64,000 nt of DNA from Cryptomeria japonica (Eukaryota > Streptophyta > Pinopsida > Cupressales > Cupressaceae): the NCBI RefSeq assembly GCF_030272615.1, contig NC_081406.1, forward strand, positions 141,639,299 to 141,703,298, written 5' to 3'. This document shows positions 49,801-64,000 of this stretch, in pieces. Numbering within the stretch: position 1 is the stretch's first letter; the number at the start of each line of letters is the position of its first letter. A program made the translations under genes and the position numbers. Under the pieces are notes generated by a model. That model was not told the DNA's origin. It saw nothing but the letters and a program-made list of their open reading frames with translations, and searched no databases.

Positions 49801-52800
49801 TGTTTGCCCTCTCGGGTAAACGGTTAAATGCAGAACGTAAATGCACATAACATAATGGAAATATATTAAATAACCAACCTCTGTATTAATTCAACAGTCC
49901 ATGTACATCAAGTGCTTATAACATTACATCTGACACGACTAACATGATCCTCCTTCGAAGAAAAGGTACACAATATATAATACCCGAAGGGGCGCGACAC
50001 AACCGTCGCGACTCCAACTACCTACCTGTCGGCTAACTAACTGACCGCCGTAACTCATTATTACCGACGACAACATAAACATAATATAACAACATAACAT
50101 AATGATTATTCCCGTCAACATCATTCCCCCCAAGAAAAGAAGTCGACTCCGACGACTTAATACAAAATAGAGATGAATGGCAGGAACTACTGACGCCAGT
50201 CGAGCCCGGATCTTATACACTTGTTGCGTCCTCGCCTGAAAACCCTTTTCTGCTACCATCCGATGCTCAAGTGCGGATTTCACCAATATTGCTTCCTTTG
50301 CCATCACAGTCCTCCTGTGCCTAACCCAAACTTGTCTGCAAAACACGTTTTCCAGTCTCAGCTTCCACCAACTGCTACTCAAATGATACTGTCTCCCTAG
50401 CCAATTTGTCCTCAATAGCCATCCGTGCTGCTCTCCCGGCATCCAACTCCTGGGTACGCTGAACTAAGCCTCACGCAACTATTGCCTCCAACCTGGTGGT
50501 CAGCTCCTCCCGAGCCCTCTATGCATCCACCAAGGCAACCTCACGTCCAGCCGAGACATACTCCGAGTTCCTCAAAGCGCACCAGTCATGCCTGGAGGTG
50601 GCCACAACCTGTTGGCACAAATGCTAGGAGACACCTGAAATCCTCCATCACACTCCCCAAAGGCTAAAAACTGAACTGAATAACTCCCTGGTGTCATACA
50701 ACTGCACAGACTTGCAATGCCTTCCGTCAAACTCTGTTTGTTCCCAACCTTCAAATCCGTCTCCCTCTACGACTTATGGCTTCCCTGCCAATGCTTAGCT
50801 GCGGGCACAACACTTCCCGTGGTCTTCTGTAGCTCAAAATAAACTGGGGGTCTGGGGGCAACGCCCCCAGCGGGGTCGAGGGGCAACGCCCCTCGCGGGG
50901 TCTGGGGCAGCGCCCCAGCGGGGTCGAGGGGCAGCGCCCCTCGCGGGGTCCTGGGCGCATCATTTACAACCTTCAAAACCCCACGAAAGTCCATGGCGCG
51001 CATCATTTCTGTGATATTTTATGATGGCAAAACCCTTCTTCTACACTCCAATATTTTCAGTGTCTAGGCTCCAGATGTCATCGAATCATTTTTCAATCCG
51101 TCATCGTCGTTTTTTTTGTTTTTTTTTTTATAGGCACTGTAATGTCCCCCATGGCACCCCAGCCATACAACCTCCCTGTACGGTCAACAACAGCACTGGC
51201 ACCTCCAATCGTGCGGTCAACACCCTCCACCGTACCACTGTGTTTGTTTGTGCGGGGGCTGCGTTTATGTCTTCGTGCTCCGCGACAGCAGTGGTTTCCA
51301 CCGCACGGTGGTGGACGTCCCACCGTACGATGGTCCCACCGTACGATGGTCCCACCGCACGGTGGTTCCACCGTCGGTGTTGCCACCGCACGGTGGTTCC
51401 ACCGTCGGTGGCCCCACCGTCGGTGTTGCCACCGCACGGTGGTGCTACCGTACGGTGGTTCCACCGTGGCTTTCTTCTTTTTTTTTCCGTACGGTCAGCT
51501 GACCCCTACGGCCATACGATTTTTTTATTTTTTTTTTCTGCTAGAGAGTCTTCTGCTGAGGTCCCCTGTCTCTGAGATCGCCCTTCATCCTTCTCAGTTT
51601 TCCTTGCCCAAGGGTTTCCTGTTGTGGTCCTGTGCCTCTTGAGTCGCCTGCCTCGCCTCTCAAGTCCCCTTCCATCCGCTCAGGTCCCCCTTTGGGCTCT
51701 CGGGTGTCCGTCCGGCCTCTCGGGTCCCCTGCGCACTTCGCGTGGTAGGGTTTCAATTTGGGCCCGTTAGTGGCAAGTCTATTTTCAATGGCCATCGGAA
51801 GAGCTGGAACCACAAATTCTACAGGGACCGCGACCTCCTTCCCGTACATAAGAAGAAGAAGAATAATAAAGATTTTGAAGACTGCGGTCTTCCATACAGG
51901 GTTCCAATCGTTGCCGACACTCTTCGGATTATTTACGTTGCCAGGGTTTGGGGCGTCTCCCTTCCAATATTCTCTGTATTCCGGCAAGTACACCTCTGTT
52001 GGTTGCTCTGGTTCCTCTACTTCGAGCCTATAGCTTTGGAACATTTCGTAATCCTCCATTTGCCAATGGAAGAGCCCGTTAAATGAGCATACCTCATCTT
52101 CAGAACATCCCTCCAATTCGAGCACCCCTTCACTGTTCGGCTCCATCGCATTCTTGCCCTTGCTTTCATCGGGACCCCCTTCCCTTTTATTAGAGTCCTC
52201 TGAGTCTGAGTCTGAAGAGGCGAGCTCTTCGCCGACATCTTGGGTGTGTAGGTCAATGGTATATTTCCGCCCTCCCTTCTCCATGGAAAGTGTATTTTTC
52301 TTCCAGTTGTGGTTTACCCTCGCGTTGATCAACCACACTCTCCCCAGGATGGCGTCATAGCCTTTCTTCTTCGAGGGAATAACCACGAAATCTAACAAGA
52401 ATGGTTGTGTACCAATTGTCACTTGCTGGGCCATCAACAGGCCGAGTGGCTTAATGTCGTGTTGGTCCGCTCCCACCAGGTTGAATGTGGGTGGCCACAG
52501 GGTGGGCTTCCCCAGCCGCTTCCATGTTTCTTCTGGTAGTACATTCACCCCAGATCCACCATCCACAATGGTGTCCTTTAGAATGGTCCCACGGATACCC
52601 ATTTCTACCACAGCTGGGTGTCTACCACTTCTCAAGGCTAGTAACATCGGGTCAGTCGAAGGGCTGACGGAAACCTCCACCTGTGGTGTACTCTTCAAAG
52701 CGGTGGCGGGAACCCCTACCTGTGGTGTACTCGACGATGCGGTGCTTTGCACATTGGTGAGGATGGCAGTCCTCAATTGTGGCATGGAGTCTAGAAGGTC

Positions 52801-55565
52801 TTTTACCTTTATCGACACCTCCATCTGCAAGATTTGCCCAATGATGTTATTTTCCGCTTCCGTACGGGATGATGTACTCGCCACCTCGTTGTCCCGTCGT
52901 TCGGTCGTCATCTCACGTTCAATATTGGCCTTTGCCTCCCGTAATCTCTCCTTCTCCGTACGGGGGTCAGGATAAGTGGCTTTTTTCGTCTGGGCGCGGG
53001 TGATCACCAGTACTTCTTTCTCACCAGTCTTCTCAGCCTTCTCAATGTTGAGGAGATTAACCCCTGCCTGCGGGCAATTTGCGTCCTCATGGTCGCCTGG
53101 CCCACACCAACGGCAGAGGTGCTGAGGGGTGGCTTCCTTCGTGCAATCACGGGCAAAGTGCCCCCACTGATTACAGGCCCTACATTGGATAATTGGCCAG
53201 CCCTTGGCGTCATACTGGATACGGCTTCCATTATTGTTATTGGTGCTATTCCTTCCGCCGCCGCGTCTGTTGTCCCGATATCCTCCAGATGATGCCGTTG
53301 TGTTAGTATGTTGGCCGGTACCCGCTGGTGCGGATGTTGTAGCCTGCTCCGTGAACAACACCTGGTTCGTGCTTCGGGTTTTCATATTGTATGGGCACTC
53401 CTTGGTGGAGTGTCCCATCACTTGGCAAATCTCACAGAATGCCTTCTTCGGGCAAGTACCCCTTGTGTGTCCGTCACTCCTACAATCTGTACACCACACT
53501 TCATTTTCTTCCGTCTTACTTGTACTCCCTTTCATGGCTTTGAATTCTTTCAACATTCGTTCCATGTCCTTCTGGAGCGCGTGTACCTTTTTACCCGATT
53601 CGCCACCGCTACTGCTCTCCCCGTCAGAATCTTCATCATCGTCAGATGAATATCTATTACTTTTCTTCTTCCTTGATGTTTTATATTCGCTTTCTAGATC
53701 CATCGCCCTGTTATAGGCGTCATCATATGACATCGAGGGTACAATCTTCATTTTTTTTCGTAGGGAGGATTTCAATCCTTCCACAAACCATCGTTTTTTT
53801 AAGCCGTCAGCCGGTTGGCTCTCCATTTTACCCAAGAGTTCTTTCAGCCTCCGACTGTATGCCCGTACTGTCTCCTTAGTACCTTGCTTGGTACTGTATA
53901 TCTCTGTCACAATTTCGTTGTCATCACGAAGCAACCGGAACTCCTCCGTGAATTCCTTCTGTAGGGTAGCCCATGTGGCCACTTTTTGCTTATCTACATC
54001 GGAGTACCAATCTATGGCGACTCCTCGTAACGTGGCTGGAAACTGCTGTACCCAGTCGTCGTGGTCTATTACTCTGTTGGCGGACCAAATGGTCTCACAT
54101 GTACGGCAGTGCCGTAAGGGGTCTTCCTTGCCGTCCCCTGTGAACTTTGGTAACTTTTGTTTGCTCGCCATCCCTTGTCGTCTTCTTGGAGGCGGTTGTG
54201 TCTGTGTCTGTGTCTGTGTCTGTGTCCCTGCGCTGCTACCTCCGGTAGTGTTGGTGGTGTGTCCTGGAGGTACGGTGTTTTGCCTGTCGCCTGTGGCACC
54301 TACACCCGTACTGTTGCCCTCCCCTTCGTTTTGACACACTCCTACTCCTGCTTCCCGTTGGTGATCTTCACTCCGTGGCGTGAGGGATAAGTTCCTAAAC
54401 TGATCCCGAGTCTCCTCGACTAGATTTCGCCGTAACCTTGTTTCTTCTAAAAATTCTTCATGGCTCCGCGTCCTACGATGATCTAGCGACGCGTAGAAAT
54501 TTTCGTCGGCCTCTGCACCTTCCGTGACACCTCCTTGGTTCCCCTCGGGCCCCCCTTCGGCAGGTCATCCTTCGGCAAGTTGCCTCAACCTCCGTCTTCG
54601 TTCTACTTGCTGCTCCAGAATCAAAGCCCTCTGCGCGGCCTCCCACTCGTTCGTTTCCGGTTTTCTATTCCTATCTTTATTCAATAGGTTTGGCATTAAT
54701 TGTCACACATCTCCATAACTTCTCAATTCTTAAATCAAAACATATCTTTATTAATTCATCTGCTCAAGTACAACTCGTGTCAATGACACTTTTATTTGAA
54801 AATAAGAAGTTCACAGTTCAATTCCCTCCTGGCCTGGCGCCATCTCTCTCCGTGTCCCGTCAGCTGTTCTCCTCGTAGCGTTGCACGATTTGTTGTCGTC
54901 GTTCCTCCTGGGCAATCTCCTCCAGGTGGGCCTGCTGTGCCAGCGATGCCTGTGCAAGCAGCCGGGGGAGGTGGTTCATTAACCGGTTTACTGCCGGGCT
55001 AACCTCCAGCGCTGTCCACACGGCACTTGGTGGGATTTCTGCCTCCGCCGCTTCTCGTCGAACGTATGTCTGAATGGCTACCTAGAGCAAAATCGAGAAT
55101 TCTCACGTTGCCGTGTCTTCTCCCGTGTACAGTTCTGTCTGCGCGTCGTCGGCCTCCGGGTTTACCTCACCAACGGGTAGGCCCATTATGTCTGTGCGCC
55201 ATCCGTGTCTTCCCTTCCCGAGTTCGTCTAGGCAACGGCGCCAAATGTTTGCCCTCTCGGGTAAACGGTTAAATGCAGAACGTAAATGCACAAAACATAA
55301 TGGAAATATATTAAATAACCAGCCTCTGTATTAATTCAACAGTCCATGTACATCAAGTGCTTATAACATTACATCTGACACGACTAACATGATCCTCCTT
55401 CGAAGAAAAGGTACACAATATATAATACCCGAAGGGGCGCGACACAACCGTCGCGACTCCAACTACCTACCCGTCGGCTAACTAACTGACCGCCGTAACT
55501 CATTATTACCGACGACAACATAAACATAATATAACAACATAACATAATGATTATTCCCGTCAACA
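49801..55565 (-). mobile_element. Complete Gag-protease-only LTR element (TR-GAG-like), young
   Basis: Two 320-bp LTRs (49801-50120 and 55246-55565) differ at about three bases and are flanked by AGTCT duplications. On the minus strand the order is 5' LTR, primer-binding site TGGCGCCGTTGCC, leader, one long ORF, a G+C-rich 3' region with palindromic arrays, a G-rich polypurine tract and the 3' LTR. There is no RT, RNase H or integrase core. The size (5765 bp) and content match the described class of terminal-repeat elements with a Gag domain. It inserted recently, inside the left LTR of the 13.2-kb element. Confidence 0.92.
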
Positions 55566-58500
55566 AGTCTGAGTCAGCTAAGCATGGTCAGTGAAGAAAG
55601 GGAGTCCAGTTGGCCAAGTTAAATAGAGAATGAGATGGATTAAGGGCCTAAAAACCTAAAATTCGCTCCTGACCTTTCCAGAGGGTCTAGAGCGAATTTC
55701 ATTCTAAACACAAATTTCTTGTTTTGAGTGGACTTGCAAACTGGTTCCTGGCCTTGAAAATGATCTGACTTTGCCTTGCGAAATGGTTTGAAACTTTAAA
55801 AACTGAGCAATTTAGCCTGGAATGAGGAAATTCGCTCCTGACCCTTCCAGAGGGTCCAGGGCGAAAATTTTGTTTGAAGCTTATTTTTCACTAACTTTGG
55901 CTAAATTGTGATGTGCAGGGCATCTTGGAGGAAAGATTGGATGACATTTAATACATTTGAAGATTTGGAAGCATGCAAAATGATGAGTTTTGGACAAGGA
56001 AGGCAAATTCGCTCCTGACCCTTTCAAAGGGTCATGAGCAAAATTTTGAATAACCCTCATCTTGCAATGAAAAGGGTCAAGTCTGTGGCATGAATGAAAC
56101 AAGAATAAATTGCTTTTGCCTATTGAGGTTGTTTTGACTTGGAAAAATGAAGGATTTTGCCTAAACCCAAATTTTCGCTCCTGACCCCTCCAGAAGGTCC
56201 AGGGCGAAATTTCTTCAATCACCTGTTTTCCTTGCAAAATCAAGTCAAGCTTGGGTTTGGATGAGAGAGGAATAGTGTCTTCTTTCTTGGAGAGGTGAAA
56301 TCAACTTGAAATGATGATGGAACAAGCCTGAATTGAGAAATTCACTCCTGACCCTTCCAGAGGGTCCAGGGCAAAAATCTCTATAGGAGGCATTTCTTGC
56401 TTGGTTTGGTCGAATTAAAGAGTCAAAGGCGTGATGAAAGGTGAAATGAACATGATGAAGCCCCTAGGCCTGTTTGGAAATGAAGCAAATGAAGGATTCT
56501 AGCCAGGAAAGGCAATTTAGCTCCTGACCCTTTCAAAGGGTCCAAAGCGAAATTCCTTATAAACACATTTTTGGCCTTCCTTGGACATGAAACCCTATTT
56601 CTAGCATAGTGAAAGGTGAAATCTTACTTAACAAAGAAGTTTCAAGGTGAAAAGTGAGAGATTTTGGTCAAAATTGCAAAATTCGCTCCTGACCCTCCCA
56701 GGAGGTCCAGAGAGAAATTCTCAAAAACACCTTTTTCATGCAAGATCAAAACGATTTTTGTGGTTGGAGTGGATGCAAGGAAGTATGTTTTGTCCTTTGA
56801 AGATAATTTGGATAGTCAAGAAGAAGCAACCAAGCCTAGAATAGAAAAATCGCTCCTGACCCTTCCAGAGGGTCCAGGGCGAAAATTTGAAAAACCCCTA
56901 TTTTACCTTGCAGAAACAAGACTAACTTGGGTGGAATGAATAAGGAAGAATATTGCCTAGCGATGAGTGAAGGATTCAACGAAAGATGATGAAGGAAATA
57001 GCCTAAGGAGGAAAAATTGCTCCTGACCCTTCCAGAGGGTCCAAGGCGAAAAACCCTAAAATCACACTTTTCCTCCTAAGTTGAATAAAACTAAGTCTGG
57101 AATGCAATGAAAGAGCCAATTTGGAGTGCCTTGAAGAGGTTTTTGAACTTTGAAAATGAAAATTTTGAGCCCAATTGTGAATTTCGCTCCTGACCCTTCC
57201 AGAGGGTCCAGAGCGAAATTCTCCTAAATGCATTTTTTCCTTCAAAATTTTGGTGAGCCAACTCAGTGATACAAGGAAATGGACCCTGGAGATTGCCTTG
57301 GAAGAGTTCAATGATCAAGCTAAGGTGGATTATGGCCTAGAATAAAAAAATCGCTCCTGACCCTTCCAAAGGGCCCAGGGCGAAATCCACATTTTCACCT
57401 AATTTCCTCCTGTGAAATACCAAAATTTGAAATGCAAGACTTTAATTAGGTATGAATTCACCCTCCAGGAGATTTTGGAGTCAAGGTATGAGATATTCAA
57501 GACTAAATTGAGAAAATCGCTCCTGACCCTCCCAGAGGGTCCAGGGCGAAATCATTAGCAAACTTCATTAGGCCTTGATCAAACGTTGATATTCTCCAGT
57601 TTGTACTAAATCACCAAATTTGCTAAATTCGAAACATTTGGGAGGTTTAAATTAAATTTGCATTAATTAAAGGCATTTTTAATTTAATAAATTAATTTTT
57701 AGGCCTTGAAATAATTAAAAAATTCACCTTGGAGGCATTAAAATTAATTTTTTGAGCGCTCAAAAATCATTATTATGCCTTTATAGACAAGTCGGCCACC
57801 TTTTCAAGGAATTTTTATTTATTTTTACCCCTTATTTGCCAAGTCGGCCTTGAAGGGATTAGGGTGAGCGCCCTATATAAAGGGGGGGTGTTGTTTCAAA
57901 TTTCAAATCATTCATTCATTCCTTCTAAGTGCGATTTTGAGAAGCAAATTGAGGAGCAAAATCCAGCAGATTGGAGGCTAAATTTCCAGAATTTGCTACG
58001 TGTTGAAGGATAATTTCCAGATTTTGAAAGGCTAGTGAAAGGCGAACTTCTTTTGAAGGTTAATCAAGACAATTCATCCAAGAAGGCCAGCAATTCAATC
58101 CTTATCCAGCAAGATCTGATCTTGTTTCTTCCATTTACCAAGACTCATAGTTAGGCTTTCAAAGGAGAAGGTATGAGGAATCAAATTATTTGAAGTTCTT
58201 ATTCAAGGCTTGTTTTAATTTCATAGCATTTTTTTAGAAAAAGGTCTAAGTCTTGAAAGTTTGATTCCATTAATTGAGAAATAAGGAATTCTAGATTTAT
58301 CATTAATCTTCCCTTTGAGAAGTCTTAATTTCTACACTTTAAGATATGATGCTTAAAGACTAATTTTGAAATTTTTGTGTAGGCATCAAATGGCGACCCC
58401 CAAAGCCAAAGGAGCTACTAGTCGGCAGGCTCTCATCAAGGAAGATCAAAGGAGCGACGAATTGGAGACCAGGATCGTGTCCAAGTGGAGTAATATTGAA

Positions 58501-61500
58501 AACACCAACTTAGGAAACTTCAATGTGAAGAAGTTTCGAGAGGTCCCCTACATTGGCAAGCCATCACCTGTTGCGAGGAGGATAATTGAAAGTGGCATCA
58601 TCAAGGCTGCAGGTTTCCCTCCCGCCATCAAGTGTCATGAGCTGATGATCGAGTGTGCACGCCACTATGACTCACAATCAAGGACGATCGTAACCAAAGA
58701 CGGGAACATCTTAGCTTACCTTTCAGAGGAAGCTATAAGCAAAGCTCTTCATCTTCCAGACCATAAAGATATGATTTACAAAAGCTTAGAAGGAGCAAGG
58801 TCGATCTATGAAGATGATCCTGAGACTTGTCTGAATCTCATCAATAAGAATTGGTTGCTCAAAAGTCGGCCTCGCCTGAACAAGATTCCCAATACACCAC
58901 ATAGGATCGACTTCCAGGAGGAATACAGAGATTTGATAACTTTGCTCAATCGAGTTACAGGGCCTCCTCAAGTCTTCTTCTTCGAAAAGTGGATGTTCTT
59001 CTTCATTCAAATGATAGTCCAAGGAAAAGGAATGCTTCATTGGGCTAGAATTATTAGCAATTGTTTGGACGTACAGTTAAGAAGGCTCAGACCCACCAAA
59101 TCATTCCACATGAGCTCATATGTTATATATGCCTTAATCAGGAGTTTCGAGTATGCAGGGCTACCTCACAGAGGAGTGATCGGAAGAGGACCCGAAGAAA
59201 TGAGAGTTTGTGATTCTTATGTTCATCTGCATCATCCACCTAGAAGTGACTACAAGTTAGTCAATGACACCTTCACGATGAACATTACCAGGATATTGCA
59301 AGGTGGGATTCACAATTGACTATCTCTGGATGCGCAGGAGCTTGTGAAGAAGTATGGTGCATGGTTCATCCAGTTTCAAAAAATCACATACATCAGAGTT
59401 CATAGGTGTCCTTCACCTCCCTACATGTTGCCAAGATATCCAACAGACAGGATAGTACTACTTGAGGTGACTAGACAGTTGGCAGCTTATGCGAAGGCAT
59501 CTAGACACAAGCATGGAAATGGAATTCCCGTGCCCATCATACTGGGGAATTCAGTTGAAGTGTGTCCTAACCCTCAAGCCTCGAAAGATGCAGAGAAGGA
59601 ATTATCTTTATACTAATTCTCATTCTTTGCCTCGCGGGAGAATTTTGATCCTCATGGTTATATGGAGGAGACACTCGGCAGGAAGTACAAGCATGAGTTT
59701 CAGGTGGAGGACTTTTGGATGAATCTTCCCGGTGATTTAGAGGTTAAAAAAAAAGATGCATTCCAGGCTACCCTTAGATCTCATCAGGAAATGCAAAGTT
59801 TATAGAGTAGCTGATCAAGCCCAGGACAATGGTAGATACCTCCAGTCATCCTATGAGAAAGAGGACAAGGAAGTAAAAATAGATTGGAATGAGCCCGAGG
59901 TTTTAGACTTGAGAGCTTTGATGGCTCCCGTTTTATCATGCACTCACAGATGGGTGGATGTACAGCATCAGAAGTTGAAAGAGCAGAATGTATCAATGAC
60001 ATTCACTTTGGAGGCAAGACCAGAGGAAGGAGAAGCAAGCGTGAGTGAGAATACTTCTCATTCCAAAGGCTCAAAGAGGAAAGAAAGACCTGAGAAAAGG
60101 GAACCCACCAGGAAGAAGCAGAAAACAAACCCCGATCACCCACCAAGCACATCTTCTTGACATGAAAAGAAGGCAAATCAAGGAGAAGATCAGGGGAAGA
60201 TGGTATATGAAATTGATGAATCTATGGAATCCATGGTACAAAATGACAAGCAAGAAAAAGGACAGACACCTCAGCAGTCGTCGAGTCAATCTCCCCAAGT
60301 TGATGCTAATGAGCTACATGAAGAGAAGAATGATGATGAAGCGACATCTCCTTTCCGAGAGGATAGACCACTGCTTAAAGAAATACAAGTAAGGGAAACA
60401 AGATCCGCCATTCCGGATTGGTTAAAGGAGAGACTGACAAGGGTAGTTGTGGTTGAAGAGGAAGAAGATGTATTTGATTTAGAAAGCCTTATAGGAAGTT
60501 CTCAAGAGGTGATGGAAAAGAAGGCCACAAAGATGTCCAAGGTAATTAGAGATGAGACAAGATCTAGGAAATTGCAAGTAGCTACACCAGTAGTGGACAA
60601 ATATGAGGGTGAGATTCTTGCAGATGAGTATGACTTAGAAACATTTGAGCTTGGTCCACTTACCTCTGAGCAAGCGATGGAAGAAGCAACCAATTCATTT
60701 GAAGCACTTAAAGACAAACTTAAAGAAGAAATGGAAAAGAATAAGAAGCTTGAGAGGGAGGTCAGTGCTTGGAGAAGCTATTTTAGTCATCTCAATCAGC
60801 CCTTGAGACGTCAGGATCCAGCAGTATCCCCTTTACAGGCACTCCCTCTTGAATCAGTAGGCGAGGAAGAAAGGGTAAAGAGCTTGGTTCAGCTTATGAG
60901 CTCTTGGATTGATAAATCCCACACGGTAGCCGTTGAATTTGCAACAAGAATGATGAAGACAGTTCATTGAGCTATCTAGGTCCTTGAGATTATTCATAAT
61001 CTAATGATAACTGTAGCTGCATTCACTCACACTAGAGATGTTATCATTCCTGTCTTACAAGTGATAAGACAAACACCAAGACGGATTCTGGCACAAGAAA
61101 AGATAATGGATGGAGGAACCCATAATCTCCTACAGTGGTCAGCTCTGCTCCAGATGAAAGAGGTCCTTTTTGAAGACATCAACACCAGATGTAGTCAAGT
61201 TGAAGGTATCATTCATCCAATTCAAGATAAGGTGTTTGAGGTGTTATGTACCATTCTTGACAGGCGGATCGAGATTGAGACAGATGTGGACATCCAAGAG
61301 TTGGAGGAGAGAGTCAAGGTCATCTTTTGCAAAGAGGAGAACATCATCACAGATAAGCAACGAGATCAGATGTTCACTACTATGTTCCTGATTGAGAAGA
61401 CCAAAGAGCTTGAACCTGGATGGGAGACAGCTCTTCTCACTGCTTTTGATCAAGTCCTTCACTTGGAAGAACGAATGAAGAATCTTCCTGAGATTCCCAT

Positions 61501-64000
61501 TGCTGAGATCGAGAGCGCTGTGTCCAGATTCATTGAATATGCTAAGAAAGAGCACAGGAAAGGGAACAAAATTCTAGATGAAAAGTTGTTATAGGATGAT
61601 GTGGCAGCTTAATTCCTATTGGTCTATGTTTCCTCGATATTTGTGCCAATTAATTATTGGCTATGCATTTAATGATGTTTATCTAAATGGGGACCTTTTT
61701 GTAACAAACCCTAATTAGGGTTTACGTGTCAAAATCTCAGCCGTTGATCTTCTTTCGATCTGGGCCATTCATTGTATTTGAGGATGCTATATATACCCTC
61801 ACTCATTTTCATTTTGATAGTTAGAAGTTAGAAAAAATGAGAGAGAGCTTAGAGAGAAAAAAGTAATTGTGTAGCAAGCTTGAGTAGTAAAGAAAGAATT
61901 TTGAACAATTGTTGTCTATTTGGCTTTGAGATCAATAAAATATTGAAGTTATGGTGTTTTATTGCAATACTTGTGGCTATCTTCATGATTGTTTATTTTC
62001 TTGAATCACTATCAGTTGAAGTAGTATTTAAGTTTAAGTTTGAAGGACTAAGTGTTGTGCTTGATCTTTGGTGAGATTCACGTTCCAAACCATTAGCTTC
62101 TTACTGATTGTAAGGATGCCTTGTGTGGTCAACTGGAAATATTGAGATTGCTTAAAAAATTCAATCATTTTGGGAAGTATTGATATGTATCTCTATGATA
62201 GTATCTATGTCCTTGATGATTTGAAAGTTACTAAATCACCTTAGAAGATCGCATCAATTCCAGTAGAGTTGTAATTTCTTGGCGATACTAAAATTGGTAA
62301 AATCTTACCAAGTCTAGCCTTCATTGAGTCATTCTTAGGATTAGATTAGCATTCCTTCCTTGAAACCCTTATCCTTCTGACATTTTTTGAAAATCTGTTA
62401 GTGTTTGGAAAATCCTGTTCCTGCAGTCGAAAAGAGAGTAACACGGACAAGCTTTCTCTGAAAGTACGTAAGGCCCCTTGAAGAAACAGCATATACAACG
62501 ACCACTAGTGCTTATCCACACGTAGAGATCCTACAACGAAGAACCTTGAAGTCATCCCGATTGATCCTTTTCGCAACATCTTCAGCATTCGGAGACTTTA
62601 ATCAAGAGAGGATAAGGTACCTTTTGGGTATTTTATTCTGTGTTTGGTGGTGTACAAAATACACATCAACAGTATTGTAGGTGGAGTAGCATGCTTATGG
62701 GATCCTTATAAGCTCACACCATGTTGGTGGTCAAAGACTAGAAATTCAATTTTAATTGTGGCATTGTCCTTTGAGTCAAGATAGACTCTTCTCTTCACAA
62801 ATGCTTATGCCCCTAGCAAATTTTTAGGTAAGGTTGTGTTTTGGTCCCAAATTAGATCTATTTGTTCCTTAGCTCTCCTTTTCACTTGGTATTGGCAAGA
62901 GATTTCAATGAAATAAGTAGTTTGATGACAAATTGGGGCATATTGGACATCTTGGCCCATCTCCTACCTTGTTGGGGGATTATGTGTCCTTTCTTAACTT
63001 GGTGGTTGTGAAGCCAACCAATGGTATCTTCACTTGGAATAATAGAAGATGCAGAAATAATTCTATCTCTAAACGATTGGACAGGCTTCTTGAGTCAAAT
63101 TATTGGGTTGGCAAAAATTGGTCTAGGGTGGAAAGGGTCTAATCACTGGCCCGCCAATTTTTTTCCAAAACTTACATGACTTCAAGATAATGAGGTGCAC
63201 AAGCTCATGGAGGGGTGGTGGTTAGACGAGAAGCCAACCTTTGGAACAGCTGTGTACTCTTTCTTCAAGAGACTCCATTTTATCAGATTGAAGAAACTAC
63301 AATTTATCAAATTCCAACTCAAGAGATGGAATAGATACTCTATTGGAAACCTTTTTAAATTTTAAATTAAATTTAGGATACCCTGAAAAGAATCACCTTC
63401 CAAATTATAGAGGGAATGACAGAGGATCTATTGGAGGAAAAGACTAGGTGGTCTGAAGAATAGTCTGAATGCGATCTTCATGATATCTTTTGTAAACAGA
63501 AATATCAAGTTGATTGGCTCGGGAAGGAGATAAGAACACTTCTTCATTTCATAATTTGAGGAAGGAACATAAAAGTGGTAACGTTATATATCTTCTCTCA
63601 TCTCTACCCAAGGAACTCAATTAACCTTATTCAATGATAGTTCTAAGTAAATAAACTATTAGGCACTTTTCCTATCTATTCATAGAGCATAGTCTACAAG
63701 CTGTGGACGGGGATAGACTCGTCCTTGGTTGCATTCCTTCCTTGGTTTCTAGAGATATGAACAATTCTCTCTTAAAACTGATTTCCATTAAGGTGCTAGA
63801 CACAGTGGTGTTCTTGATGAAGAAAGGTAAATCTATTGGACCTAATGGTTTTCCTATAGATTTTTTCAAGAATTTTGGTATATTCTAAAATTTGACCTAC
63901 TATAGGTTGATGGTGAATTATAGAAATGTAAGCAGAAGCTCAAAGCCAATAATTCTACTTTTCTTGCTCTTATTCCCAACAAAGACAAAGCCAACTCCTT

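Larger units (their letters stand above)
49444..62671 (+). mobile_element. 13.2-kb LTR-type element inserted in a LINE, carrying a nested element
   Basis: Begins TGTTGTGACCAATTCACACA and ends ACACATCAACA, with GTATT on both sides; the LINE reading frame is continuous across it. Minus the nested element (49801-55565 and its duplication) it is about 7.46 kb. Left LTR: 49444 to about 58388, containing the 167-bp hairpin array and a TATA box. Interior: the ORF series 58390-61594. Right terminal region: 61595-62671 with its own TATA box. The two terminal regions do not look alike, which is unusual; see findings. No gag/pol motif was seen, so it is non-autonomous. Confidence 0.7.

Overview
This is a plant nuclear window, most likely from a gymnosperm and probably a conifer. 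It is about 60% A+T, has no organelle or bacterial gene content, and consists almost entirely of LTR retrotransposons and fragments nested in one another. The only recognisable host gene is one intact terminal exon of a plant Core-2/I-branching (GT14-type) glycosyltransferase on the minus strand at 27.9-28.6 kb. The species call is an inference from repeat style (long LTRs, diverse non-autonomous elements, many old copies), not from a marker gene. No rRNA, tRNA or CRISPR was seen.

0-9 kb holds decayed minus-strand Ty3/gypsy material: a gag leaving the left edge, a coiled-coil ORF tail with a plus-strand LTR (2.0-3.4 kb), a TGTAGATACC LTR (4586-5336) cutting into a protease, and the gag plus 5' LTR of that damaged element (5337-8960). 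9-14.5 kb holds 'copy A' of a non-autonomous element with copia-style LTRs and a long coiled-coil ORF; its 3' LTR is split by a solo LTR (12424-13674, TSD CTCTC). 15.3-26.5 kb is a minus-strand Ty1/copia pol broken by 'copy B' of the same family (16318-24498, TSD CTAAA), itself broken by a solo LTR (19180-20850, TSD CTTTT).

27.9-38.6 kb holds the GT14 exon, a probable intron with a local duplication, unassigned coding remnants, a minus-strand gypsy RT/RNase H pseudogene and a plus-strand LTR element with an unknown ORF. 38652-40206 is a defective hAT transposon with matching 8-bp TSDs (GTTAAAAT) and a spliced transposase tail. 40.9-45 kb has further LTRs, including a solo LTR (41617-43515, TSD ATATA).

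47.6-64 kb has the clearest nesting. A copia gag fragment abuts a 5'-truncated LINE. The LINE endonuclease is interrupted by a 13.2-kb element (49444-62671, TSD GTATT) whose left LTR carries a 12-copy, about 167-bp tandem array of hairpins and whose interior encodes a long protein with no retroviral motifs. Within that LTR sits a young, complete minus-strand element (49801-55565, TSD AGTCT) with 320-bp LTRs, PBS, PPT and one long Gag-protease ORF fused to the tail of an integrase, lacking reverse transcriptase. It resembles described TR-GAG elements.

The genes do not form a pathway. The order of insertion can be read from the TSDs: copia before LINE before 13.2-kb element before the Gag-protease element; and copia pol before copy B before solo LTR.
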